This document shows, in pieces, positions 15,101 through 24,700 of a DNA stretch of 34,433 nucleotides. The position numbers and the translations under genes are program-made. Under the pieces are notes generated by a model that ran no database searches, was not told where the DNA came from, and saw only the letters and a program-made list of their open reading frames with translations. Position 1 is the stretch's first letter; every line of letters starts with the position of its first letter. This stretch comes from Planctomycetia bacterium (GTDB lineage: Bacteria > Planctomycetota > Planctomycetia > Planctomycetales > Planctomycetaceae), in NCBI GenBank assembly GCA_016200145.1, contig JACQFH010000272.1, forward strand, positions 1 to 34,433, in the 5' to 3' direction.

Positions 15101-15877
15101 CTTGCCGGCGTAATAGTCGTGGAACGGCGTCCATCCGCACGATGACACAATCACCTGCAGCCGTTCATCGAACACGCCCACGAACATGGCGTTATGCCCG
15201 CCCAGCGAATGGCCGATCGCGCCGATCCGTCGCGGGTCAACTTCGGGGCGCGCCTGCAGCAGGTCGACGCCCCGCATGTGGTTAAGGATACCCTTCATCG
15301 AGCCCGAGACGTACTTGCCCGATTTGAAGTCGTACTGGTAATCGCCAAACGAGGGATAATCGGGCGCCAGGACGACGTAGCCGCGTTGAGCCAGCTCCTT
15401 GCCGTATCCGCGGTTGGCACGGGGACCGGCGCCGTCGACGATCCCCTTGCCCAGCGGGCCTGTGGGGTGCAGCGCGAGCATGGCGGGTCGACGCTCATCG
15501 CCGGGACGATCGGCAGGCAGGTACAGATACGCGGGGACGCGGTCCCCCTCTTCGGGGACGTATGACAAGGTCAATCGGGTGTAGCCTTCTCCCTTGAGCG
15601 TTTTCGATTCGTCGACACGCACATCGAGCGGCGGGAGCTTCGAGCGGTCGGGCAGTTTGCCCATCGCCTGCTCCATTCCCGCCAGGACGTGCGCCCGCCG
15701 TTTGAGCCAGTCGGACGGCGCCTGCACCGGGTGTTCGCGATTGTCATCGTCGCGGTAGACCATGACCCGCGAATGATCGGCATAGTGCGGCCCCGCGGCA
15801 TTGTCGGCAGCCGCGATCAGCGCCCCCGCCGCAAACACCAATACCCCCGCAACAATCATGGCAGCCCGTCGATGCAT
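12176..15877 (-). CDS. secreted esterase / membrane-bound dehydrogenase / HEAT / cytochrome c fusion, C-terminus frame-broken
   Basis: The 1233-residue product begins with a signal peptide (MHRRAAMIVAGVLVFAAG). Residues about 40-385 form an alpha/beta hydrolase with nucleophile motif GHSLGGH (S224), a possible acid in SPERDSNFD, and CEHDFP (H344). Residues about 400-800 are the beta-propeller of planctomycete membrane-bound dehydrogenases (SPVAIDFDENGRMFVCEM, DVDGDGRFDKSTLLADKL, GNLYIIDVYREVIEHP). Residues about 820-1170 are HEAT-like helices. Heme motif CSVCH lies at 1213-1217. The esterase and dehydrogenase are more usually separate genes. The last part of the heme domain is lost to a frame break at about 12193. 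I chose the ATG at 15877 for its AAGGGG site and signal peptide. A periplasmic role in breaking down esterified carbohydrate is inferred. Confidence 0.85.
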   Translation of the reverse strand: MHRRAAMIVAGVLVFAAGALIAAADNAAGPHYADHSRVMVYRDDDNREHPVQAPSDWLKRRAHVLAGMEQAMGKLPDRSKLPPLDVRVDESKTLKGEGYTRLTLSYVPEEGDRVPAYLYLPADRPGDERRPAMLALHPTGPLGKGIVDGAGPRANRGYGKELAQRGYVVLAPDYPSFGDYQYDFKSGKYVSGSMKGILNHMRGVDLLQARPEVDPRRIGAIGHSLGGHNAMFVGVFDERLQVIVSSCGWTPFHDYYAGKIAGWTSDRYMPRLKDVYELDPGKVPFDFYEVVAALAPRAFFSVSPERDSNFDIAGVRKAEPVAREVFKVFGAGDNLQVLYPDCEHDFPDEMRKAAYAFIDKSLKHKSPEVMDFADELPRIPPHEPAAALATFQTLTGFRMEQTAAEPLVHSPVAIDFDENGRMFVCEMVDYSEQDKEFLGAVRVLEDVDGDGRFDKSTLLADKLSWPTALCCYDGGVFVGAAPDIYYLKDTDGDGKADVRRTVFTGFGRSNVQGLFNSFHWGLDNRIHGATSTSGAQVRPGDKPDSKPIVLSGRDFAFDPRTLEIQPTSGGAQHGMSFDDWGRRFLSSNSDHIQLVMYEDRYLARNPHLAAPGSRTSIAADGPQAEVFRISPVEPWRIVRTRLRVSGKVPGPVEGGGRAAGYFTGATGVTIYRGDAWPQEYRGQAFVGDVGSNIVHRKTLEPDGVGLIARRADEKKEFVASTDIWFRPAQFANAPDGNLYIIDVYREVIEHPASLPPVIKQHLDLTSGRDRGRIYRVVHDGFRQKKIPQLGKATTAELVAALAHRNGWHRDTAARLLFQRGDRSAVEPLVKLAATSPLPEGRMHALYALASFEALTPQVILPRLADEHPRVREHAVRLSEAVAGESAEIRQRYAALADDPDLRVRYQLAFTAGNAPAALRTATLVKILKRDGGDRWVRLAALSSLAEGAADVLVALAADGPFGASSAARTVLVELAGQIGLQAHQSDVLETLGAVEKISADRKALATAMVVALTEGLARSGSPLRAQVAAKSGKSGELLAELLASSRKSAADESRKSAERAEAVRTLGLAPFAENRDLLPGLLATRQPQDVQLAALAVLGRYSDPEIGDILTEGWPTFGPKLRTTVTEAVFSRGEWLRKFLEAVDKGDIPVFDLEPARVRLLDSHSNPAVREKAAGILQKLKIGGRQEVLEAYKPALSLAGDAARGKTHFQKVCSVCHRVENVGTEIGPSRPQP

Positions 15878-15945
15878 AGTTCCAATCCCCTTACGCGAAG
15901 CCAATTCAATTTCTTTTCGCGTCTTTCGTCGTTTTCGTGGTTCAC

Positions 15946-16779
15946 CTACACGATATTCGCGACCCCCAGCAGCTCCATCAGCGGACCGAGGTCGCGGTAA
16001 TCGGGGACGATCACGTCGGCGCCGGCCTGGATCAGCCGGTTGCGCTTCCAGTCGTTGATTCCCGTGCGGTTCTTTTCGTCGCTGGCCACACCCACGGCGA
16101 TCCCGCCGGCCCGTTTGACTTCTTCGATCTCGACGAACCCGTCGCCGAATCCGACCAGCTCGCCGGGTTGCAGATTCAACTCTGAGACGAGCTTTTCAAT
16201 CACCATTTTCTTCGAGAAGTTTTTGTAGTCGTCGATCGCTCCGTAGATGTGCGGGCCGAAAAATCCTTCCAGTCCCAGTGCGCGGACTTCGTTCTGCACG
16301 TAAACCTTGTCGGTGCCACTGGCCAGGTACAGGTTCAAGCGCGCAGCCGTCAGCCGTTCGAGCAGCGGGCGCGAGCCGGGAACGGTAAGCAGTTCGGGAT
16401 TGGTCGTCTTTCCATCGAGAGCCGCCACGCGCCCTTCGATGCGCTGCCAGAGCAGGTCGTGGTACTCGCGTTTGTATTTGAGCGGATCGAGGGGTGTGCC
16501 GCCTCGCTGCCGCACTTCGTCCGCGAGCTGAATCATCTGGTAAATCGTCTGCTTGCCGTTCTGGCGCATGACGAACTCTTCCACGCGCCCGGCCAGAACC
16601 TGGCGCGATTCGGTGGTCGGCGTGCGTGCCAGGTGTTCGACCATCATCGGGATCATGATCTCGGGCCAGCCCTCGCGAATCAGCGAAAGCGTGCCGTCGA
16701 AATCGAAGAGTCCCACGCGGATTCGGCCGCGCGGAAATTCGGAGCGGATGACTTCGATACGTGTATTCGGAATGAACAT
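15946..16779 (-). CDS. HAD-superfamily hydrolase (phosphoglycolate phosphatase-like)
   Basis: The 277-residue protein shows all four HAD motifs: DFDGTL (D26 nucleophile, D28), LASGT for motif II, the lysine in NFSKKMVIEKL, and GFGDGFVEIEE for motif IV. A large helical cap lies between motifs I and II, as in phosphoglycolate phosphatase and beta-phosphoglucomutase relatives. The substrate is unknown. I chose the ATG at 16779. A TTG at 16797 would overlap the lutC stop by four bases (TTGA) and could be used by translational coupling; neither start has a well-placed ribosome-binding site. The esterase-dehydrogenase gene starts 68 bases downstream. Confidence 0.88.
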   Translation of the reverse strand: MFIPNTRIEVIRSEFPRGRIRVGLFDFDGTLSLIREGWPEIMIPMMVEHLARTPTTESRQVLAGRVEEFVMRQNGKQTIYQMIQLADEVRQRGGTPLDPLKYKREYHDLLWQRIEGRVAALDGKTTNPELLTVPGSRPLLERLTAARLNLYLASGTDKVYVQNEVRALGLEGFFGPHIYGAIDDYKNFSKKMVIEKLVSELNLQPGELVGFGDGFVEIEEVKRAGGIAVGVASDEKNRTGINDWKRNRLIQAGADVIVPDYRDLGPLMELLGVANIV

Positions 16780-16793
16780 CAGTGGGTGTCTGG

Positions 16794-17482
16794 TCAATCT
16801 TCCACGACGAGAACGTTGACGTTTCCGGGGCCGTGGACGCCGGTCGTCAGTTTCAATTCGATGTCGCCCGTCTTGCTGGGGCCGGTCACGAGAGCGAAAT
16901 TCGAAGGCAGGTCGTGCTTTCGTTCTTCAAGCCGCTCAAACAGGTCGAACAGGTCGGGGACGATCTGCGATGGTTCCAGGATCGCCAGGTACGTCGGCGG
17001 CAGAAGGCTCACGACCCGGCCCTGCCCGGGCAGCGAACAGAGGGCCAGCGTGCCCGTCTCGGCGACGGCCCAGTCGACGCTGGTGATGCCGAGGTCGGCG
17101 GCAAACGCAGTCGGCCAGCGCTCTTCCGCGGACTGCCGTTCCAGCTCGTCCCAGGCCGCAATCTTGATATTCCGTTCAGCGAGCAACGAGTCGATTCGCA
17201 GCCGCGCGAGCAGTGGATGTGACCAGCGGAGGACGCTGGCCGGCCGCACCGCATCGAGAAACGCCGCGAGGTAACTCCGCACGCCGGCCGCCCCGCGCAC
17301 CCGTTCCGCCTGTCCGCCGACGGCGATCCACTCGGCCAGGAACGTCGCGACGGGATCGTCTCCCCCGCCGACGTACGATTGGGACTGGGTGGCCTGTGGA
17401 TTGAGGGCCACGCGATGCGCGCGGCCGCGGGCGGCGGCTTCGCGAATGCCCGCGAGAAATGCGGTCCGGTCGGCAGCAGGCG

Positions 17483-17486
<4 letters not shown>
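16794..17486 (-). CDS. lutC: LutC/YkgG family (LUD domain) protein
   Basis: The 230-residue protein is a LUD-domain protein. In the LutABC complex such proteins help oxidise L-lactate together with iron-sulfur proteins. Typical stretches are DWAVAETGTLALCS, GQGRVVSLLPPTYLAILE and ALVTGPSKTGDIELKLTTGVHGP, the last being the conserved LUD C-terminal motif. No lutA or lutB is in the window, so the partner must be elsewhere or the role differs. The ATG at 17486 overlaps the carA stop as ATGA, which indicates translational coupling. The frame is open further upstream, but only as a shadow of carA. Confidence 0.9.
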
Positions 17487-18625
<1,139 letters not shown>

Positions 18626-19232
18626 GAACCTTGCACCGTGGTTGCAACGAGGAGGGGGGAAAGACGCGGCGGGCACGACACCGTTGTCATTCACGAGTGT
18701 AGTGGCCGGCCCGCGAAATGGAAAGCAACCCCGGGGGTGCCGTGTGCGTCGTTGTCGTCGACGCCCGGAAACAATCCGAATCGGCATGCGCCACGTCGCG
18801 GCTCAAACTTTCAAACTTGTCGGAACCGCGGCTCAAACTTGTTGGAACACCTCTCCAAACTTGTCGCAACGTTTCGCGACGCGCAAGTTTGGAAATTCCC
18901 GCGATTTCATCCCAAACTTGCGCGCCTTCGTCAAACTTGCGCGCCTGTTCGCACTCCATTCCCAAGTCCTGTTACGTATGCCGCGCATGATTCTGCGTTC
19001 GCCAGCTTGTTCCGCCCCCCACTCCGACATGCATACTCCGAGTTGGCATTATTCGGCCGATCCTCGAGTCAGGTCAATGGGCCAATTCTCTATTTTTTCA
19101 ACATCAAGTGGGTATGCGTTTGGAACTCGCAGTATCTGACGCGTGGCGATCAAATTTCCCGGATTGCTTCGCCGTCGAGCTGGCTGCTCTAACACAGGGC
19201 GGCTTGTCCGTCCTGCGGCAGACCCCCTTTTC
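18626..19232. other. 607-base non-coding region upstream of carA
   Basis: No reading frame here has family resemblance or a proper ribosome-binding site; the frames present are driven by the repeats. The middle holds the CAAACTTG cluster. The part at 19071-19140 is AT-richer (CAATTCTCTATTTTTTCAAC) and lies downstream of the kinase gene. The carA promoter should be in this region, but I could not place a clear -35/-10 pair. Confidence 0.55.
18804..18946. repeat. cluster of seven CAAACTT(G) motifs with a 13-bp hairpin
   Basis: CAAACTTG or its near copy occurs at 18804 (CAAACTTT), 18812, 18834, 18856, 18913 and 18932, and inverted at 18884. Two longer direct repeats are visible: CGCGGCTCAAACTT (18797 and 18827) and CAAACTTGCGCGCCT (18913 and 18932). 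CGCGCAAGTTTGG (18880-18892) and CCAAACTTGCGCG (18912-18924) form a perfect 13-bp stem. The spacings (8, 22, 22, 28, 29 and 19 bases) are irregular and the spacers too short for CRISPR. The cluster starts about 180 bases upstream of carA, so an operator array or a degenerate repeat family is possible. Confidence 0.7.
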
Positions 19233-20378
19233 TCATTCCTCGACGTTGCCGATAAACGTCTTGTCGTACACGGCGGTTGACGTCGACGGGGTTGGAGAGT
19301 GCTCGCCGGAGGCGGCCCGTTCCAACTCACGCTCATGCCGGCCCCACCAGGCGTCGGATTCTTCGATCGACCAGCCGGTCGCCGCAACGCTGCGCGCCAG
19401 CAGCAGCGACAGGTCGCGCGCCGTCTGCGGACGTTTAGCGCGGGTCTTTTCGAGACACGCCAGCAGAGCGCTTTCCAGCTCGGGAGAAACGGGCCTGCCC
19501 AGCCGCTGTGAAGGCGGATCGGGGAGTCGCGTAATGTGCTGCTGGCACAGGTCGACGATGCTCGCCGCGTCGAAGACAGGGCGCCCCGTGAGCAGGAAAT
19601 AACCTACCGCGCCCACCGCGTACAGATCGCTGCGGGCGTCGACCGCCTGCGGCGTCTGGATGGCTTCCGGTGACATATAAAGTGGCGTTCCCGTAAGCCC
19701 GCCTGACGCGGTCAGCCCCGCCTGCTTGGCTTCGTCAATTGCCTTGACGAGGCCGAAATCGAGCACCTTGACGACGTCGGGTTCGGCTCCGCGCCGGTTG
19801 AGCATGATGTTGGCCGGCTTGATGTCGCGGTGGACAAGCCCCAGCGAGTGGGCTTCGTACAGCGACCCGCAGATCTGCTGCAGAATGTGGATCACTCGCG
19901 ATTCGGACTGCGGCCCATACTTGTCGACAAGCGCCTGCAGGTCGATTCCGTCGAGAAATTCCATGGCGTAGTAGAAGACGCCCTCGTCGGTGCGCCCGTA
20001 GTCGTAAATCGCCACTGTGTTGGGGTGGTTGAGCTGGCACGTGATCTGCACCTCCCGCTCGAACCGCTCAATCGACCCCTCATTGACTTTGTCGACGCTC
20101 AGCAATTTGATGGCGGTCGGTCGGCGCAAAATCGCGTGGAATCCCTTATAGACCGTCCCCATGCCCCCCGCGCCGAGTTTCTTTTCCAGCCGGTACTGGC
20201 CGAGTTTTTTCGATTCAATTGCCGCCTTCTGCGCTTCACGCTGCATCCGGGCCACGACAACGGAAAACACGAAGATGGCGACCGAGCAGAGGGCCAGCAG
20301 CGCGAACAGGCTCCAGAACGTCCATCGCAGGATCATCAGTGGACGATACGCTTCGGCCAGGTCGATCTCGGCGGCCAC
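19233..20378 (-). CDS. Hanks-type Ser/Thr protein kinase, C-terminal half of a split sensor kinase
   Basis: The part from GTG 20378 has a membrane helix (residues about 19-43, FWSLFALLALCSVAIFVFSV) followed by a complete kinase domain: GAGGMGTVY, AIKLL with the catalytic lysine, VHRDIKPANIML, DFGLVK and GTPLYMSPEAI. A tail of about 60 residues follows. The same frame continues upstream for 22 sense codons (20379-20444, containing YRDYRGVPSAGAWTWLP) until a TGA at 20445-20447. Beyond that stop the sensor half is encoded, so the two are pieces of one gene. If the stop is real, this half could only be made by internal initiation or readthrough. The kinase would phosphorylate cytoplasmic targets in response to an outside signal. 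Confidence 0.85.
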   Translation of the reverse strand: MAAEIDLAEAYRPLMILRWTFWSLFALLALCSVAIFVFSVVVARMQREAQKAAIESKKLGQYRLEKKLGAGGMGTVYKGFHAILRRPTAIKLLSVDKVNEGSIERFEREVQITCQLNHPNTVAIYDYGRTDEGVFYYAMEFLDGIDLQALVDKYGPQSESRVIHILQQICGSLYEAHSLGLVHRDIKPANIMLNRRGAEPDVVKVLDFGLVKAIDEAKQAGLTASGGLTGTPLYMSPEAIQTPQAVDARSDLYAVGAVGYFLLTGRPVFDAASIVDLCQQHITRLPDPPSQRLGRPVSPELESALLACLEKTRAKRPQTARDLSLLLARSVAATGWSIEESDAWWGRHERELERAASGEHSPTPSTSTAVYDKTFIGNVEE

Positions 20379-20444
20379 GCCGATCTGATACTTCGGAAGC
20401 CACGTCCAGGCTCCCGCCGACGGAACGCCCCGGTAGTCGCGATA

Positions 20445-20447
20445 TCA
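20445..20447 (-). other. in-frame TGA splitting the sensor-kinase gene
   Basis: Reading the minus strand gives GGA TAT GAC GTC GAC TGA TAT CGC GAC TAC CGG, that is GYDVD-stop-YRDYR. The surrounding residues fit the end of the sensor domain of planctomycete Cache kinases, where I recall glycine at this place (a ...GYRDYRGVP... motif). One change, GGA to TGA, would explain it. TGA is used as a normal stop elsewhere in the window, for example in carA and lutC. No SECIS-like hairpin was recognised. Confidence 0.8.
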
Positions 20448-21479
20448 GTCGACGTCATATCCGGAATTTCCGGCCGTCGCGTCGATGACCAGTCGCGTCA
20501 GAGGCAATTCTTCACGATGGACCTTCGGCCGGTGCCCCGCCGTCATGTTGCCGCCCGGATCGCGCAAGTGCAGGTTCAGGATCGACCGAGACGTCTTCTG
20601 ATCGGGGATGAGGCCCAGCAGCATTATTTCGTTGTCAAAGCGACTGTTCGAAATCAGCAGTCCGGACTTGTCGAAGGCATAGGTTTCGCCCGAGGCGCCA
20701 AGCCGCCCAAGTTGCAGAATGCGGGTGAATTCTCGTTCGGGCCTGATCCGCAGAGCCAGCGCGCCCACCACCTGAAAGCTGGCGTCGCGCACCGGGGCGC
20801 AGACGAACATCGTGGGGACGCCGATTCGCATCTCACCGAATTCGTCCTTTTGCAGCGTCACGCTGCGAAACGGCGGCGAAACGACCGTCTCTCCGGCCAC
20901 GGCACGCGACAGAAAACGCTCGTATTCGGGGATTTCGTGGCGGCCAATCAGTTCTTCGTTCGTCGCCGAAAGAATGTGCCGGTTCTTGTCGACAACGAGA
21001 TACCCCGCGTAATCGTGCGAAGAAAGTTCCGGCGCGAGTACTTTCTGCAATTGCCGGTGCACCGCCGATTCCTTGAGCGGCGCTGTTGGCTGGCTCGTGG
21101 GATCGACTTCCTCGAGCAGCTTGTAAATGCTCTCGCGGACTCTCTGGTCGTTGGCCTGCGACTCGGCGATCGTCGACTGTGTCTTGAACCAGGTTTCCAG
21201 CATCGCCGTCTCGACGTCGAGCAGAGTCTGCAGGTGCTGCCGCAGGCTCTCTTTCATCGTGGCTTCGATGGACCGCCTGAGGAAGAATCCGCCAATCGCC
21301 AGCAGCACCACGGCCAGGATCGGGAAGACCCACAACCGCTGCTTCAGAAACACGCCGGTGCGCGTCAGCGACCGTGACATGTGCTGCGACAGAAACGTCA
21401 CATGCGGCGCCTGTGGATTTGCGCCGGATCGCGAGCGGCGAAACCAGCTTAAGAGAGGAAAACGGGCCATATCATTCAT
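20445..21479 (-). CDS. Cache-type extracytoplasmic sensor half of the split kinase
   Basis: The 344-residue part has a cytoplasmic N-terminus, a membrane helix (LWVFPILAVVLLAIGGFFL, about residues 48-66) and a large periplasmic region. That region resembles a dCache domain: RQHLQTLLDVETAMLETWF, then AGYLVVDKNRHILSATNEELIG, FVCAPVRDASFQVVGALALRI and SGETYAFDKSGLLISNSRF. Together with the downstream half it would make a 748-residue sensor kinase with two membrane helices. I chose the ATG at 21479 (MNDMARF); GTG 21485 and ATG 21470 are close alternatives. The ligand is unknown. The piece ends at the in-frame TGA. Confidence 0.8.
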   Translation of the reverse strand: MNDMARFPLLSWFRRSRSGANPQAPHVTFLSQHMSRSLTRTGVFLKQRLWVFPILAVVLLAIGGFFLRRSIEATMKESLRQHLQTLLDVETAMLETWFKTQSTIAESQANDQRVRESIYKLLEEVDPTSQPTAPLKESAVHRQLQKVLAPELSSHDYAGYLVVDKNRHILSATNEELIGRHEIPEYERFLSRAVAGETVVSPPFRSVTLQKDEFGEMRIGVPTMFVCAPVRDASFQVVGALALRIRPEREFTRILQLGRLGASGETYAFDKSGLLISNSRFDNEIMLLGLIPDQKTSRSILNLHLRDPGGNMTAGHRPKVHREELPLTRLVIDATAGNSGYDVD

Positions 21480-21653
21480 CGTCACCGACGGCGACCGTCC
21501 GAGGCAAGCCTTTTCCGGTACGGAACGATACGGATTTCTTGCGCAGAATGGATATCGGGTCGATCGCGCGGAGATGTGGCGTTTTGGAAACGTGCCGACC
21601 CGGTCGATCCGGCACCGGAACGCGTTACCGGAAAAGCCTTAATTTGCAGGTGC

Positions 21654-21687
21654 AGTGCGCCGGCTGCTGAGGAGCAGCCGGCGCACT
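21654..21687. terminator. perfect 14-15 bp hairpin between the sensor kinase and radical SAM genes
   Basis: GTGCGCCGGCTGCT (21655-21668) pairs perfectly with AGCAGCCGGCGCAC (21673-21686) around GAGG, and A21654 can pair with T21687. TTTT follows on the plus strand (21687-21690). On the minus strand, where both neighbours lie, only a weak T-containing stretch follows. It sits 50 bases past the radical SAM stop and probably ends or protects that transcript. A REP-like element is an alternative. Confidence 0.6.
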
Positions 21688-21736
21688 TTTGCGTGCAGAC
21701 AGGGCGGCGACGCGATAATTCCCGATCGACAGGCCA

Positions 21737-24700
21737 CTACGCGGCGACGGCCGCGCGGAGGACTTCCCGGATTTCGCCTTCCACGACCTCTCGAGACAAG
21801 TCGCGGATGATTTGCGGATTCTCGATGACGTCCACCTTGTCGAGCTCCATGTTCCCCAGGCTTTGCGGAATGCCGTAAAACCAGCCTTCGTACTCCACGA
21901 TGTTGTAGCCTTCGAGCGATCCCACGAGTTGCGGAACGGCGGGCGCTTCGACGATCGGCAGGGCGCCGGACGCGCCCGTTGCCTGTGAATTCTCCGCAGC
22001 TTCACAATCCATTCGACGGCGCCGTTCACCGGTGATTTTTTCGACGAGCGACATGGTTTCTGCGAATGTTTTTCCCGTGACGACGCCCGGGAAAGCGGCG
22101 ATATTGTCTTCGCCCCAGCGAACGTCGAGCGGGTACAGAAGTCCGCTTGACGCGACCACTGCGCCCGGCGTCGAAGCCTGCCCGGGAGAGAACATCTGGC
22201 GCCCTGCGTTCAGAATTCGCCTGACGACCCGTTTGAGCTGCTTGACTGAATCCTGCACCAGATTTCGTTTCCTCGAAAGGCCGATTTTTTCGGCCTCCTG
22301 CCTGCGGAAGTCGTCGGGGTTGACCGGCGAGACCTGCGGCAAGCCGTATACCAGCCCATCGTACTGCACGATGTTGTAATCCCCGATGCTGTCGATCAAC
22401 TCGGGGGTGGCGGTCTTCGTGCGCGCGGAGTGCAATCGGTACCTGGCTCGCAGGTCGATGCAGCCCAGCCGCTTCATCTGGCTCTGCCGCTGCCCGGTCC
22501 CGAACGCTTCTTCGAACTGGGCTGGCTCGATGCCGTACATTTCGCCGTTGAGCTCGGTCACGTACAGGTACGAACGGAAGTAATGCACCTTGTCTTCGGG
22601 AAGCGAGCTTCCCGCGCGGAATACGTAGGCCGCCGTGCGCGCGTCGGGATTGAATTCCATCGTCGATTCGCCGGAACTTTCGCCGGAATTCGCATTGGCC
22701 GTCGCATCGGACTTGGGATCTGCGGCCTGGCCCGGCTTCATTCCGCCGACTCCCTCGCTGAGCTTGCGCGTGGCAGGCGCCTCGTCCGTCGCCGTGCCGG
22801 AATCAGGCGCCTCTTCGGCCGGACCGCTGCGGGCCTTGTCGCGGTTCTTGTGGACGTCTTCGATAACCCGCGCCGCCCACGATCCGACGTCGAAGTTTCG
22901 CCGGTGCAGTTCCAGCACGATCCGCTCAAACCGCGCCTTGCGGACGTGTTCGTCGATGTAGGGCTCGGTGCTGTACCACGAGTTGGCCGGCAGCGCCCGC
23001 GGAAACTCGTGATAGAGCTCTTCCTTCGGCCGGCGGAAGTGGATGTTATGCTCTTCCGGCTGGAGCCAGTAAACGCCGCCGGTGACGAGGATCAGAGGAT
23101 TGATGTTGGCCAGCCGACCGATGTACTTCTTGTTCGCCAGGATCAGCTCGATGCCTTCGTCGATGTCCTGCTCGGTCTCGCCCGGAACGCCAATGACCCA
23201 GTTCACCTCGGTATAAATGCCGGCTTCCCAGCAATCTTTGAGGTTCTGCGATACCGTTTCGGTCGTGTAGCCCTTCTTCTGCAGCCTGAGCGTGTTCTCT
23301 GAGAAGGCGTCGACGCCGAACCGCAAGGCGACGAAACCCGCCTTGCGCAGCTTCTGGAAGAAGGCCTGGTCGCTCTTCTTGTGAATCCGCAACTGGCCGG
23401 TCAGCTTGACCCTCAATCCGCGGCGGATAATTTCGTCGCAGATCTCGAGCACGATTTCGGGCTTCCCGTTCAGGTCGCTCTCATTGAACATGAACAGCCG
23501 GCACCCGCGGTCGACGAGCCATTCCAACTCGTCGACGAACGCCTTGGGAGAGCGGATCCGCCAGTAGAACCGTTCGGCGCAGAATGTGCATCGCGACCAG
23601 CGGCAGCCGCGGCTGGCGATGACCGGCGTCAACTGGTAGCCGTTGTAGTTCCGATAGACGTCGAGGTCGTACCACTCGTAGTGCGGATGTTCGAGCAGGT
23701 CCAGATTGTGGACCATCGGCGCGGGAACGTACGGCACGGCGGGGTCGTCGAATTTCGAGAGGACGCCGGGAACGTTGCCCGGCCGCTCGCCGCGGGCCAG
23801 CCGCTCGACCAGTGGGCCCACCGTCAGGTCCGATTCGCCGACACACATGTAGTCGGCCAGGGGAAACCCGCGCAGGCCGATGTCGGGGCTGTAGCAGGCG
23901 AACCCGCCGACCAGCACCATGATCTCGGGCGCCGCTTCTTTGACGCGCTTCACCACCTCTTTTGAAAAGCGCTCGTTGCAGCCGTGAATCGACAGCCCCA
24001 GCACTTTGGGGCGGGCCACGAGCAGCTTGGCGACGATCTCGCGGACTTCCGCTTCGAAGAAGTCAATCGTGATGTCTGCCGTCCAGACGTCGTAGTGTTC
24101 GGCCTGCCAGGGATCGGTCGGCAGCTCCTTGCCGTTCGGCAGGTACATTTTGCCCCCTTCATCGAAGAGGCGCCGAATGTGAAAGCGATGATAGATAATG
24201 ATGTCGATATCCAGCGTCTGGTGCCGCACCTCGACGTGCTTGAGCGCGTTATCCACGTATCCCAGGCCATTGGGCATCAATCCCAGGTTGCGAGCCGGGC
24301 AGTCGATCAACAGCATGTCGAGCCCAGGGATAAATTCGATTTCCGGAATGTCGATGGGATAGATCGTGTCGCGCGCCCAGGGAGACCAGGCCCGCGCGGG
24401 CAACTGGTCGAGCCCCAGTTGCTGCAATACGTCGGGCTCGATGAACTTGAGCCCGTCAGGCAGCCATTTTCTCATCCGCATCCGCGGAAAGGTCAGCGTC
24501 TCGCACAGAAAGACAGTCGTGACGCCTGCGGGAATGCGATCGGGCGTGACGACCGCCAGGCCCGCGAAGTCGGCCCAGCCGGCGTCCGATTCTTTCTCGG
24601 CGATCACGCACGAGATTGCATTCCGCAGCGAGGGCACCTGATTCAGAAAGTACTCCAGGAACTCGCCCCGGCCGTCGATGCAAACCGCCAGGCCCGACTC

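Noticed and set aside
18804-18946. CRISPR array
   Set aside because: Repeat units are only 8-15 bases, spacing is irregular, one copy is inverted, and no cas gene is present.
18638-19192. Open frames in the carA upstream region
   Set aside because: Their residues are produced by the CAAACTTG repeats, with no good ribosome-binding site and no family resemblance.
20445-20447. Selenocysteine codon
   Set aside because: The expected residue from the family pattern is glycine, not cysteine, and no SECIS-like hairpin was seen.
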